Counted from the first letter of the stretch, positions 9,101 to 15,873 are shown. The stretch: 64,000 nt of DNA from Palsa-459 sp035937595 (GCA_035937595.1 DASZHS010000012.1:1-64000); one strand, 5' to 3'. Translations and numbers: made by a program. Notes: generated by a model not told the origin, from the sequence alone.

Positions 9101-9688
9101 CTGCTGGTCGAGCCCGTGGTCCTGCAGCTCGATGAAGAAGGCCTCCTTGCCGAAGATGTCCTGGAGCCGCGCGGCCTTCCGGCGCGCACCGGCCTCGTCG
9201 CCGGCGAGCAGGCTCTGGAGCACCACGCCGCCGAGGCACCCGCTCGTCGCGATGAGGCCCTCGTGGTAGCGCTCGAGCAGCTCCCAGTCCACGCGCGGCT
9301 GGTAGTAGTAGCCCTCGAGGAACGCCGCCGACGAGAGCTTGAGCAGGTTCCGGTAGCCGACGTCGGACTCGGCGAGCACCGTCAGGTGGTAGTAGAGCTT
9401 CCCGCCCTCGGCGTCGCCACCGGTGTCGTCGACGCGGCCGCGTCGCACCGGCCGCTCGTAGCGCGACTCGCCGGCCATGTACGCCTCGGTGCCGACGATC
9501 GGGGTGATCCCCTTCGCGCGGCATGCCGCGTAGAAGTCGAGGACGCCGTAGAGGTTGCCGTGGTCGGTGATGCCGAGCGCGGGCTGTCCGTCGGCGACCG
9601 CCGCGTCCACGAGGTCGTCGACGCGGGCCGCGCCGTCGAGCATCGAGAACTCGGTGTGGGTGTGCAGGTGGACGAAGCCCTTCGTCAG
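6122..9688 (-). CDS. dnaE: DNA polymerase III alpha subunit, proposed CTG start
   Basis: The replicative polymerase subunit of about 1,188 residues. The PHP domain opens with FVHLHTHTEFSMLDG, and the palm catalytic aspartates lie in MPDIDLDFDE (about residues 416-424). DHGEQ-like proofreading insertions are absent, as expected for a DnaE1. The first ATG in frame (9643) lies inside the PHP motif and would remove the metal-binding histidines. No ATG, GTG or TTG exists in frame between that ATG and the upstream stop at 9784. A CTG at 9688, preceded at 8-base spacing by GGGGGAGG, gives a start just before the conserved motif, so CTG initiation is inferred. bpa lies 93 bases upstream on the same strand. 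Confidence 0.93.
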   Translation of the reverse strand: MTKGFVHLHTHTEFSMLDGAARVDDLVDAAVADGQPALGITDHGNLYGVLDFYAACRAKGITPIVGTEAYMAGESRYERPVRRGRVDDTGGDAEGGKLYYHLTVLAESDVGYRNLLKLSSAAFLEGYYYQPRVDWELLERYHEGLIATSGCLGGVVLQSLLAGDEAGARRKAARLQDIFGKEAFFIELQDHGLDQQRTTNPKLLEIARSIGAPLLATNDSHYTHRADATAHDALLCVQTGALLDDEKRFRFHGTEHYLKSAAEMRQLFGEFEEACDNTLLVAERANVVIEFGRPSLPEFDVPVRITGPSYESRAAAYLTELTYDGARRRYGDPVPDEVRDRLDYELGVISKMGFPAYFLVVWDLIRFARESGIRVGPGRGSAASSCVAYCLRIVDLDPLRYDLLFERFLNPGRKEMPDIDLDFDERYRGQVIQYASERYGADHVAQIVTFSTIKARAAVRDAARVLGYDFAMGDRIAKAMPPLVMGRDTPLAACFEKDPEHEDGYAASAELRRMCEEDPSVRRTVEVARGLEGLRRQDGIHAAAVVITKDPLTEYVPIQRKPDRQGRVEDAPIVTQYEMHGVEALGLLKIDFLGLRNLSVLERTADLVEARTGVRPDLDALPLDDPEVFAMLSRGDSIGVFQLEGGPMRALMRRLAPSSFDDVAALVALYRPGPMAANMHNHYADRKNGREAIHYEHPDLEPVLQDTYGLMIYQESVMRVAQKMAGYSAEEADNLRKACAKKIRELIVPEREKFVKGCLNQGYDEALATRLFDIIEPFADYAFNKPHAYGYGLIAYQTAWCKVHHPVEYLSALLTSVRDDKDRTAVYLAECRSVGIEVTVPDVNRAMADFAPSSDGRAIVFGLAAVRNVGEGLVERIVAERTANGAFESVYDFLRRVDPIVLNKRTMESLIKGGAFDAFGVPRKGLYLVIEELVARTLERRREHDAGIATLFAAAAEAQGEGAGTWEGTELAIPDQEFSKHERLRFEKEMLGLYVSDHPLLGAAGLLTRHTDHTIAEAKELAELPQGDGGVVRVGGVVTDVQRRFSKRGEEWARFTLEDLGGAMEVLCFSRPFHDFGALLEADAVVVVAGRLDTREEAPKLVVISVAAPRLEPGDDVLKIRLPLGVVTASFVGDLKGVLAEHPGASPVQLLLVGAEERTIQLPKEFCVDVRAVVGVLRTMLGPDAIAA

Positions 9689-9737
9689 CTCGCTCGCCTC
9701 CCCCTGCGCGTCCGGACTACAACGGTGTGACTCTGTG

Positions 9738-9743
9738 AACTTA
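9738..9743 (-). promoter_or_regulatory. Possible dnaE -10 element
   Basis: TAAGTT on the minus strand fits TANNNT and would start a leader of roughly 43 bases containing the purine-rich GGGGGAGG before the proposed CTG start. There is no recognisable -35 box, so this is weak. Confidence 0.3.
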
Positions 9744-9781
9744 GCGTCGCCGACCTCGCGCCGAGAGGGGTCGTGCGGCCC

Positions 9782-10279
9782 TCAGAGGTAGGTGCCGGGG
9801 ATCTGGGTGGCCACGCCGTTCGGCCCGGGCAGCTGGCGCTGGCGGAGCTCTTCGAGCTGGGCGCGGGCGGCGAGCTGCTGGGCCATGAGCGTGGCCTGGA
9901 TGCCGTGGAAGAGGCCCTCGAGCCAGCCCACGAGCTGGGCCTGGGCGATGCGGAGCTCGGACTCGGTCGGGATGCCCTCGCCGAACGGGATCGACAGGCG
10001 GTCGAGCTCGGCGCGCAGGTCCTCAGAGAGCGCCTGGGCGAGCTCGCGGATGGACAGCTCGTAGATCTCGCGGAGCCGGGTGCGTCCGGCCTCGTCGAGC
10101 GAGGCGGCGCGGACCTCGTCGAGGAGCTGCTTGACCATCGAGCCGATCCGCATGACCTTGGCGGGCGACTCGATCATGTCGGCCGTCGCCGCGACGTCGT
10201 CCTGCGCACTCGGGTCCAGCACCTCGTCGGGGCCGACGGGGACCGGCCGCGGCGGCGTGGTCGGGGCGGTCTCGGCCAT
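9782..10279 (-). CDS. bpa: Bacterial proteasome activator
   Basis: A 165-residue helical protein matching the Bpa/PafE (DUF2587) family. Visible signatures are the central VMRIGSMVKQLLDEVR and LREIYELSIRELAQAL helices, then GWLEGLFHGIQATLMAQQ, and a C-terminus ending GTYL, which matches the GxYL (HbYX-like) tail that docks into the 20S proteasome alpha ring. Bpa forms dodecameric rings that open the proteasome gate without ATP, so this genome should also encode a 20S proteasome elsewhere. The start is ATG 10279. A CATGCT hexamer 6 bases upstream may be a degenerate leaderless -10. It is divergent from the Rrf2 gene. Confidence 0.82.
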   Translation of the reverse strand: MAETAPTTPPRPVPVGPDEVLDPSAQDDVAATADMIESPAKVMRIGSMVKQLLDEVRAASLDEAGRTRLREIYELSIRELAQALSEDLRAELDRLSIPFGEGIPTESELRIAQAQLVGWLEGLFHGIQATLMAQQLAARAQLEELRQRQLPGPNGVATQIPGTYL

Positions 10280-10334
10280 GGCCCCAGCATGCCAGCCGCA
10301 GCCGGGGCTGGCCACGTGCCGCGAGGGGCGGTCG

Positions 10335-10340
10335 TAGTCT
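10335..10340 (+). promoter_or_regulatory. -10 element for a leaderless transcript
   Basis: TAGTCT sits exactly 6 bases before ATG 10347 of the Rrf2 gene with no Shine-Dalgarno sequence between them. This is the TANNNT-N6-start arrangement seen at several genes in the window. Confidence 0.5.
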
Positions 10341-10346
10341 CGACCC

Positions 10347-10775
10347 ATGCGGGTGTCCACGCGAGGCGACTACGCCAGCCGTGCGCTCCTGTCCCTCGCG
10401 CTGCACGACGACGGGGGGCCGACCTCGGTCCGCGACATCGCGGAGCGCACCGGTCTCCCCCAGCCCTACCTGGAGCAGATCCTGCTCACCTTGAAGGGGG
10501 CCGGGCTCGTCCGCTCGAAGCGGGGCGTGGGGGGCGGCTACGTGCTCGCCCGCAGCGCCGAGGCGATCACCCTCGCCGAGATCGTCTCTGCGGTCGACGG
10601 CCCGATCCAGGCCGGGGACTTCGGCCTGCCCCACGAGGACGGGGCGTGCGACCACGAGGGGCAGTGCGTCCTGCTCGCGGTCTGGGGAGAGGTCTCCGCC
10701 CAGCTCCAGTGCCAGCTCCGGGGCGTGACGCTGGCCGACATGGTCCGAAAGGCCCGGGGTCCCGCCAGGGTCTGA
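10347..10775 (+). CDS. Rrf2-family transcriptional regulator
   Basis: A 142-residue DNA-binding regulator. It has the winged helix-turn-helix of Rrf2 proteins (MRVSTRGDYASRALLSLA, SVRDIAERTGLPQPYLEQIL, GLVRSKRGVGGGYVLAR). Three cysteines lie in the C-terminal half at residues 101, 107 and 122 (C-x5-C-x14-C). Rrf2 proteins use such cysteines to bind an Fe-S cluster that senses iron-sulfur status, NO or redox state, so cluster binding is plausible but the spacing is not that of IscR. Its target genes are unknown; bpa is the divergent neighbour and a sigma factor follows downstream. Confidence 0.88.
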   Translation: MRVSTRGDYASRALLSLALHDDGGPTSVRDIAERTGLPQPYLEQILLTLKGAGLVRSKRGVGGGYVLARSAEAITLAEIVSAVDGPIQAGDFGLPHEDGACDHEGQCVLLAVWGEVSAQLQCQLRGVTLADMVRKARGPARV

Positions 10776-10781
10776 TCGCCG

Positions 10782-10796
10782 TCGGGCAGGGCCCGA
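10782..10796 (+). terminator. Short hairpin after the Rrf2 gene
   Basis: TCGGGC - AGG - GCCCGA forms a 6-bp stem a few bases after the stop codon at 10775, followed by a mildly T-containing stretch but no T-run. It may be a weak terminator separating the Rrf2 gene from the sigma-factor gene. Confidence 0.3.
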
Positions 10797-10920
10797 GGTT
10801 GGGAATGCGTTGTCACACCGGAGCGTTACACCGTTCGACGGGTGAACTCCGTGGGTAAGGACTCGGTAATACCTGTGGATGACCTTGTGCCTGATGTGCA
10901 CGTAAAGGAGACTTGAGTAC

Positions 10921-11769
10921 ATGCAGAACTCCCGACGCGGGGCGACCAACACTGCAGACACCCTGGGCCTGCTCCTGCGGGACCTGGATCGCTACCCCAT
11001 GCCCAACTACGACGAGCAGGTCGAGCTCGCCAAGCGCGTCGCCGCGGGGGACGAGGAGGCGAAGAAGCAGATGGTCGCGGCCAACCTGCGGCTCGTGCTC
11101 CACTGGGCGCGCCGGTACCAGGACCGCGGCGTCGAGATGGTGGACCTCGTCCAGGAGGGCACCTTCGGTCTGCTCCGCGCCGTCGAGAAGTTCGACTGGG
11201 AGCGCGGCTTCAAGTTCTCGACCTACGCCACGTGGTGGATCCGCCAGGCGCTCCAGCGCGCCGTCCAGCAGCACGGTCGCACCATCCGCATCCCCCTCGA
11301 GGTGGGCGAGCTGCTCCAGCGGCTCGAGGCGACGACGGCCGAGCTCACGAGCCAGCTGGGCCGGCGCCCGACCGACGAGGAGATCGAGGCAGCGACGGGG
11401 ATGTCGCGCGCGGAGCGTGCGAACCTGACCGGTCTCGCGGGCGTGACCGCGAGCCTCGACCAGCCCGCCTCCGCGGACTCGACGACCGTGCTCGGCGAGC
11501 TCGTCGCGCCCGAGGACGACGACTGGGTCGACGACGTCGAGCGAGAGATGCTCGCCGACCAGCTGCACGCCGCGCTCGACAAGCTCGACGAGCTGCCGCG
11601 CCGCGTCCTCACGATGCGCTTCGGCCTCGACGGCTCGACGCCGCTCAGCCTGCAGGCGACGGCGGACCGCCTCGGCATCGGCGTGCGCCGCGTGCGCCGC
11701 GCCGAGGAAGAGGCGCTCGAGGTGCTGCGCGACGACCGCGACGTGATCGCGGTGCACGAGCCCGCCTGA
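10921..11769 (+). CDS. Sigma-70 family RNA polymerase sigma factor, group-2-like
   Basis: A 282-residue sigma factor. Region 1.2 (DTLGLLLRDLDRYPMPNYDEQVELAKR) and region 2 (NLRLVLHWARRYQDRG, DLVQEGTFGLLRAVEKF and FKFSTYATWWIRQAL) are close to the primary-sigma consensus. Region 3 (RRPTDEEIEAATGM) and region 4 (RRVLTMRFGLDG) follow. Region 1.1 is missing and the usual RERIRQIE recognition-helix end of region 4.2 is replaced by GVRRVRRAEEEAL, so this is not the housekeeping factor but a SigB-like alternative factor. Start ATG 10921 is supported by AAAGGAG 10 bases upstream. The 145-base upstream gap has no clear promoter. Confidence 0.9.
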   Translation: MQNSRRGATNTADTLGLLLRDLDRYPMPNYDEQVELAKRVAAGDEEAKKQMVAANLRLVLHWARRYQDRGVEMVDLVQEGTFGLLRAVEKFDWERGFKFSTYATWWIRQALQRAVQQHGRTIRIPLEVGELLQRLEATTAELTSQLGRRPTDEEIEAATGMSRAERANLTGLAGVTASLDQPASADSTTVLGELVAPEDDDWVDDVEREMLADQLHAALDKLDELPRRVLTMRFGLDGSTPLSLQATADRLGIGVRRVRRAEEEALEVLRDDRDVIAVHEPA

Positions 11770-11805
11770 ACAACCCCGACCCCGCCGGCGCGCCGAGGCT
11801 CGTCG

Positions 11806-11811
11806 TAGGGT
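11806..11811 (+). promoter_or_regulatory. -10 element for a leaderless transcript
   Basis: TAGGGT sits exactly 6 bases before GTG 11818 of the nitroreductase gene, with no ribosome-binding site between them. Confidence 0.5.
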
Positions 11812-11817
11812 GGCGCC

Positions 11818-12501
11818 GTGGAGCTCCGCGACGCGCTGCGGACCACCGGCGCGGTGCGCGAGTTCGACGGCACCGCGGTCGACCGCGAGACGGTCTACGC
11901 GCTGCTCGAGACCGCCCGGTTCGCGCCGAGCGGCGGGAACCGCCAGGGCTGGCGCGCCGTCCTCGTCGAGGACCGCGAGAAGAAGCGCGCGCTGCGCGAC
12001 CTGTACCTGTCCGGCTGGTACGAGTACCTCGCCGTCGCGTCGGCGGGGCTCGTGCCGTTCGCCCCGCGCACGGACCGCGCCGCCGAGACCGCGGCGCTCA
12101 GAGGGGCGCCGGCGATGGCCGCCGCGGCCGGTGACGGCGGCTTCGCCGAGCACCTCGACGAGGTGCCCGTCCTCTTGGCCTTGCTCGTCGACCTGCGCGA
12201 GGTCGCAGCCCTCGATCGCGACGAGGACGGCTACACGTTCGTCGGCGGCGCCTCGGTGTACCCGTTCGCGTGGTCGATCCTGCTCGCGGCGCACGACCAG
12301 GGCCTCGGCGGGGTCCTCACCACGATGGTGCGACGCCGCCACGACGAGGTCCGTGCGCTCCTCGGCGCCGACGAGGACCTGGCCGTCGCGGGCGTGCTCG
12401 CGCTCGGCCGCCCGCGCACGCGGGCCACGACGCTGCGCCGCCAGCCCGTCGAGTCCTTCGCCACGATCGACTCGGTCGACGGTCCCCCGCTCACGCGCTG
12501 A
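11818..12501 (+). CDS. Nitroreductase-family flavoprotein
   Basis: A 227-residue protein of the FMN-dependent nitroreductase superfamily. It starts with the family-type ELRDALRTTGAVREF, followed by LLETARFAPSGGNRQGWRAVLV, where Arg/Ser/Gly/Asn contact FMN phosphate, and has the conserved AWSILLAAHDQGLGGVLTT core helix. Such enzymes reduce nitro compounds, quinones or enones using NAD(P)H, and the substrate cannot be inferred. The start is GTG 11818. It ends 29 bases before the convergent pseudouridine synthase gene. Confidence 0.87.
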   Translation: MELRDALRTTGAVREFDGTAVDRETVYALLETARFAPSGGNRQGWRAVLVEDREKKRALRDLYLSGWYEYLAVASAGLVPFAPRTDRAAETAALRGAPAMAAAAGDGGFAEHLDEVPVLLALLVDLREVAALDRDEDGYTFVGGASVYPFAWSILLAAHDQGLGGVLTTMVRRRHDEVRALLGADEDLAVAGVLALGRPRTRATTLRRQPVESFATIDSVDGPPLTR

Positions 12502-12530
12502 GCGTCACGGCACACCGCACGCGCACGAGC

Positions 12531-13484
12531 TCAGCCGAGCAGCGCGGCGAGGTCCGCGGGGAGCGCCGAGGTCACGGTGACGCGCGCACCGCTCACGGGG
12601 TGCTCGAAGCCGAGCACGGTCGCGTGGAGGAACACGCGGCCGTCGGCGAGCCGCGGCTCGCGGTGCTGGCCGTAGCGCGGGTCGTTCACGACGGGGCGGC
12701 CGATCGCGGCGAGGTGCACGCGGATCTGGTGGGTGCGACCCGACTCGAGCCGCAGCTCGAGCAGCGTCCGCGTCGGCGGCGCGCGGCGCTCGAGCACCCG
12801 GTACGCCGTCCGCGCGGGACGCCCGCTCGCGCGGACCGCCATCTTCGTCGGCGTGCGCTGGGAGCGCCCGATCGGCGCGTCGATGACGCCGTCATCGTCG
12901 GCGACGTCGCCCTCGACGAGCGCGACGTAGCGCCGCTCCATCGACCTCGCCTGGAGCTGTGCGGTGAGCGACGCGTACGCCCCGGGCGTGCGCGCGACGA
13001 CGAGCACCCCCGACGTCCCCTTGTCGAGGCGCTGGACGATGCCCGGGCGGTGCGGTGCGGACCCCGGGAGCTCGCCGAGCGCGGCGAGGTCCGGGTACCG
13101 CGCGAGGAGCCCCGCGACGAGCGTGCCCGTCCGCTGGCCCGCGCCGGGGTGCACGACGAGGCCCGCCGGCTTGTCCACCACGAGGAACGCGTCGTCCTCG
13201 AGCACCACGTCGACGACGACGTCGGGCTCGGCGCCGACCGCGGTGTCCTCGTCCGCGGCGAGCGTCGCCTGGAGGCGCTGGCCGGTCGCGAGGAGCTGGG
13301 CGCCCCGGCGCACGACGGCGCCGTCGACGCGGACCGCGCCCGTCGCGACCAGCGCGCCGGACGCCGCGCGCGCGGCGCCCGTCAGCATCGAGACCGCACG
13401 ATCGACGCGCACGCCGTCGAGCAGCGGCGGCACCTCGACGTCGAGCTCGCCGGCCTCCTCCGGGGGCGGGGCGGGGTCACTCAC
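12531..13484 (-). CDS. RluA/RluD-family 23S rRNA pseudouridine synthase
   Basis: A 317-residue enzyme with an N-terminal S4-like RNA-binding segment (residues about 25-80) and the RluA catalytic domain. The catalytic Asp is residue 154 in QRLDKGTSGVLVVA, where the usual HRLDK histidine is Gln. The ESGRTHQIRVHL motif follows. By gene order it is the RluD homologue that modifies helix 69 of 23S rRNA, but the family also has other targets. GTG 13484 overlaps the lspA stop (GTGA), the widely conserved lspA-rluD coupling. Confidence 0.9.
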   Translation of the reverse strand: MSDPAPPPEEAGELDVEVPPLLDGVRVDRAVSMLTGAARAASGALVATGAVRVDGAVVRRGAQLLATGQRLQATLAADEDTAVGAEPDVVVDVVLEDDAFLVVDKPAGLVVHPGAGQRTGTLVAGLLARYPDLAALGELPGSAPHRPGIVQRLDKGTSGVLVVARTPGAYASLTAQLQARSMERRYVALVEGDVADDDGVIDAPIGRSQRTPTKMAVRASGRPARTAYRVLERRAPPTRTLLELRLESGRTHQIRVHLAAIGRPVVNDPRYGQHREPRLADGRVFLHATVLGFEHPVSGARVTVTSALPADLAALLG

Positions 13485-13954
13485 CGCGATCGCCGTGGCA
13501 GCAGGATCGGGTAGCGCAGCACGGCGAGCGCGATGAGCCCCGCGACGCCGACGGTGATCGCGACGTCCGCGAGGTTGAACGCCGGCCAGTGCGGCAGCGT
13601 CAGGAAGTCGACGACGCCGCCCGTGCCGCGGCGCGCGACGCGATCCACGTCGTTGCCGAGCCCGCCCCCCAGCAGGAGACCGAACACGACGCCGGCCCTC
13701 ACCGACGCCACCTTGAACGCGCACACGACGACGACGACCGTGAGCGTCAGCGTGAGCACGACCGCGAGCGTGGAGTGCCTCGAGATCAGCGAGAACGCGA
13801 CGCCGGTGTTCCGCCCGACGTCGACGCCGAGGGGACCGAAGAGGTGGTGCGGGCCCGCCGAGACGTGGGCCAGCACGAGCGCGTTCGTGAGCTGGTCGAC
13901 CACGAGGACCGCCGCCGCGACGACGAGCGCCACGGCCGTGGCGCGACCGTTCAG
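13481..13954 (-). CDS. lspA: Lipoprotein signal peptidase (signal peptidase II)
   Basis: A polytopic membrane aspartyl protease that removes signal peptides from prolipoproteins. It has four predicted membrane segments. The conserved boxes are present: VVDQLTNALV, NTGVAFSL, GGGLGNDVDRV (first catalytic Asp region), VVDFLTL and FNLADVAI (second catalytic Asp). The start is uncertain. A CTG at 13954 overlaps the upstream TGA (CTGA) and gives 157 residues; GTG 13993 lies further upstream inside the TraR/DksA gene, and GTG 13933 would cut into the first membrane segment. The downstream pseudouridine synthase gene overlaps its stop. Confidence 0.9.
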   Translation of the reverse strand: MNGRATAVALVVAAAVLVVDQLTNALVLAHVSAGPHHLFGPLGVDVGRNTGVAFSLISRHSTLAVVLTLTLTVVVVVCAFKVASVRAGVVFGLLLGGGLGNDVDRVARRGTGGVVDFLTLPHWPAFNLADVAITVGVAGLIALAVLRYPILLPRRSR

Positions 13955-15120
13955 CGCCGAACCCCGAGGCCGCCCTTGGCGCAGTCGATGCACAGCGACT
14001 TGTGGGGCATCGCCCGCAGGCGATCCCGGCCGATGGGCTTGTGGCAGCTCTCGCACATCCCGAACGTGCGGATGCGCATCCGCGCGAAGGCCGCGTCGAT
14101 CTCCTCGAGCTCGAGCCGCAGGCGCTCTGCCTGCATGACGTCGAGCTCGTGCTCGATGTCACCGCCGAGCCCGTCCCCGGCGTCGTCATCCCACCCGATG
14201 CTCGGGTCACGCTCTTGGACCAGGGCCTCTGCCTCTTGGAGGAGCTGGTCGACCTGGCGGTCGAGCTCGCCGCGGTGGGCGGCGAGGTCCTCGCTCACGG
14301 CCTCCACGAACTTCTCGTCGTCGATGTAGGGGTTCTTGTACGTCCGCTCCTGCTCCTTTCGAAGCTTCGCCTCGAGCCGCTCGCGCTGCTTCTGCTCGCG
14401 CGCCTCGGCGCGCGCGGCCTCCTGCGCGGCACGGCGCTCGACGGCCTCCTTGCGTCGCGCCTCGGCGGCCACGGCCCGCTCCGCCGCCTTCTTGGCCGCC
14501 GCCGCCTTCTTCTCGGCGGCGAGCCGCTTCATCTCGACGGCACGCTTCGCCGCCAGCGCCCGCTTCACCGCCGCGGCCTTCTTCGCCTCCTGGACCTTCT
14601 TCGCCCGCGCCTTCTTCGCGACCGCCGCCTGCTTGGCGGCCTGCGCCTTCTTCACCGCGGCCGCCTTCTTCGCCGCGGCGACCTTGGCCGCGGCCAGGCG
14701 CTTGGCCGCCAGCGCCTTCTTCGCCGCGGCCGCCTGCTTCGCGGCCTGGGCCTTCTTGGCCGCGGCCGCCCGCTTCGCCGCAGCGCGCTGCGCCGGGGTC
14801 GCCGCCCCGCGCGACGGCGCCCTCGCCGGTCGGCGCCGGCTGCTCGGCGCACGCCGTGCCGCGCTGCGGGACGGCGCGCGAGACCGGGCAGCGGACCGCG
14901 AGGCGGTGGATCTGGCGGCCGAGGGGCGCTTGGCCGCCTTCCGCTTGGCGGGGGCCCGCGTCGTGGTGGTCCGCTTGGCGGGTGACGCCTTGGACCGGGT
15001 CCGCGCCGCGGCGGCCCTGGGGCGGGCCGCCGCCCGTGCCGGGGCGCGCTTCTTCGCGGCGGGCTTGGCGGCTCGGGTGCGCGCGGCGCGCGCGGTGGCG
15101 GCGGGTCTTGCCGGGGTCAT
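13951..15120 (-). CDS. TraR/DksA-type zinc-finger protein with long Lys/Ala-rich histone-H1-like N-terminus
   Basis: A 389-residue protein of two unlike halves. Residues 1 to about 255 are almost only Ala, Lys and Arg, with repeated AAAKKA and AKKAQAAKQA units, like the basic tails of histone-H1-like proteins such as HupB or Hc1. Residues about 265-389 are a DksA/TraR C-terminal region: a helical stretch (LDRQVDQLLQEAEALVQ), an ELDVMQAERLRLELEEID helix, then a C-x2-C-x17-C-x2-C zinc finger (CESC ... CIDC). Ordinary TraR/DksA proteins are 70-150 residues. The start ATG 15120 follows GAGGAGG. It lies between divIVA and lspA, and probably binds DNA or RNA polymerase (inference). Confidence 0.85.
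   Translation of the reverse strand: MTPARPAATARAARTRAAKPAAKKRAPARAAARPRAAAARTRSKASPAKRTTTTRAPAKRKAAKRPSAARSTASRSAARSRAPSRSAARRAPSSRRRPARAPSRGAATPAQRAAAKRAAAAKKAQAAKQAAAAKKALAAKRLAAAKVAAAKKAAAVKKAQAAKQAAVAKKARAKKVQEAKKAAAVKRALAAKRAVEMKRLAAEKKAAAAKKAAERAVAAEARRKEAVERRAAQEAARAEAREQKQRERLEAKLRKEQERTYKNPYIDDEKFVEAVSEDLAAHRGELDRQVDQLLQEAEALVQERDPSIGWDDDAGDGLGGDIEHELDVMQAERLRLELEEIDAAFARMRIRTFGMCESCHKPIGRDRLRAMPHKSLCIDCAKGGLGVRR
14455..14800 (-). repeat. Degenerate Lys/Ala codon repeats in the TraR/DksA gene
   Basis: Imperfect short repeats of GCC/GCG-AAG codon blocks encode the AAKKA-type tail. Adjacent copies such as GCCTGCTTCGCGGCC and GCCTGCTTGGCGGCC differ at few positions. This is low-complexity DNA prone to slippage, which could make tail length variable between strains. 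Confidence 0.6.
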
Positions 15121-15164
15121 GCGTCCTCCTCGCGGCGCGTCATCCCTGGCGCACGCGGCGAGGC

Positions 15165-15170
15165 ACCCTA
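15165..15170 (-). promoter_or_regulatory. Possible -10 element for the TraR/DksA gene
   Basis: TAGGGT on the minus strand fits TANNNT and lies about 45 bases before ATG 15120, leaving a short leader that includes the GAGGAGG ribosome-binding site. No clear -35. Confidence 0.35.
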
Positions 15171-15189
15171 GCAGTCAGGCGCTTTCGCC

Positions 15190-15867
15190 CTACTCCTCTC
15201 GACGCGCGTCGTCCATGCTGAGCACCTGGGCGCTCCCGCCGCTCTGCCCGTTGGTCGGCGTGCCGGCCACACCGCTGCGCAGCGCGGCGAGCGCCGCGGC
15301 GGGCTGCAGGTTCTTGTCGATCCATCCGAGCAGGTCGTGCAGCGAGCCGCTGAGGCGCATGCGCTCGCTCTCGAGCTGCGTCGACATCTTCTCGACGTCC
15401 TCGCCGAGCCGCTGGCGCAGCCCCTCGAGGCGCGCGACCTCGTCGGCCAGCCGCTGCTGCGCGTCGGTCGCGAGCTGCCGGGCGCGGTCCTGGGCGTCGG
15501 CGACGATCCTCGCGGCCTCGGCCTCCGCGTCGAGCCGCGTCTGCTCGACGAACCGCTCGGCCATCTCGATCATCTTCGTGACGGTGCCCGCCGTCGCGCC
15601 GGCCGCCGCACCCTTCGCCACGGGCACGGCCGGTGCCGCGGCCGTCGGGGCGGCCGACGGTCGCTCGACCTCCAGGTGACGCACCCGCTCGGCGGCCTGC
15701 GTCGCCTGCGCGGTCGACTGGCGGACCTGCTCGCGCAGCTGGTCCGCCTCGACGGCGGCACGCTCCAAGAAGTCGTCGACCTCGTCGACGTCGTAGCCGC
15801 GGAGGCTCAGGCGGAACTCGGCGGTGCGCAGGGCGTCGAGCGCACTCTGGGTGGTGGTGGTGTCCAT
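15190..15867 (-). CDS. divIVA: DivIVA-domain protein (Wag31-like)
   Basis: A 225-residue coiled-coil protein. The N-terminal DivIVA lipid-binding motif is clear (FRLSLRGYDVDEVDDFLERA, about residues 18-37). An Ala/Pro-rich linker follows (about 70-90), then a long coiled coil (TKMIEMAERFVEQT through LESERMRLSGSLHD) and a short tail. DivIVA/Wag31 marks negatively curved membrane at poles and septa and organises polar growth. The position downstream of the ftsZ-sepF-yggT block is the usual one. It is shorter than Wag31 of mycobacteria (about 260). The start ATG 15867 is preceded by a leaderless-type -10. Confidence 0.9.
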   Translation of the reverse strand: MDTTTTQSALDALRTAEFRLSLRGYDVDEVDDFLERAAVEADQLREQVRQSTAQATQAAERVRHLEVERPSAAPTAAAPAVPVAKGAAAGATAGTVTKMIEMAERFVEQTRLDAEAEAARIVADAQDRARQLATDAQQRLADEVARLEGLRQRLGEDVEKMSTQLESERMRLSGSLHDLLGWIDKNLQPAAALAALRSGVAGTPTNGQSGGSAQVLSMDDARREE

Positions 15868-15873
15868 CGCCGG

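Noticed and set aside
5607..9730. Very long open frames antisense to and overlapping dnaE (over 1,300 codons on each strand)
   Set aside because: They are Arg/Ala/Pro/His-rich, lack any family motif and mirror dnaE codon positions. In very GC-rich DNA stop codons are rare in the other frames, so such frames are expected artefacts.
10800..10920. Promoter for the sigma-factor gene (TAATAC at 10867 or TTGTCA at 10810)
   Set aside because: Neither hexamer has a partner at acceptable spacing and neither fits TANNNT well, so no promoter is called although the 145-base gap surely holds one.
13000..13060. Loss of activity in the pseudouridine synthase because HRLDK reads QRLDK
   Set aside because: The catalytic Asp154 and the rest of the motif are intact; the His is a supporting residue that varies in the family, so inactivation is not supported.
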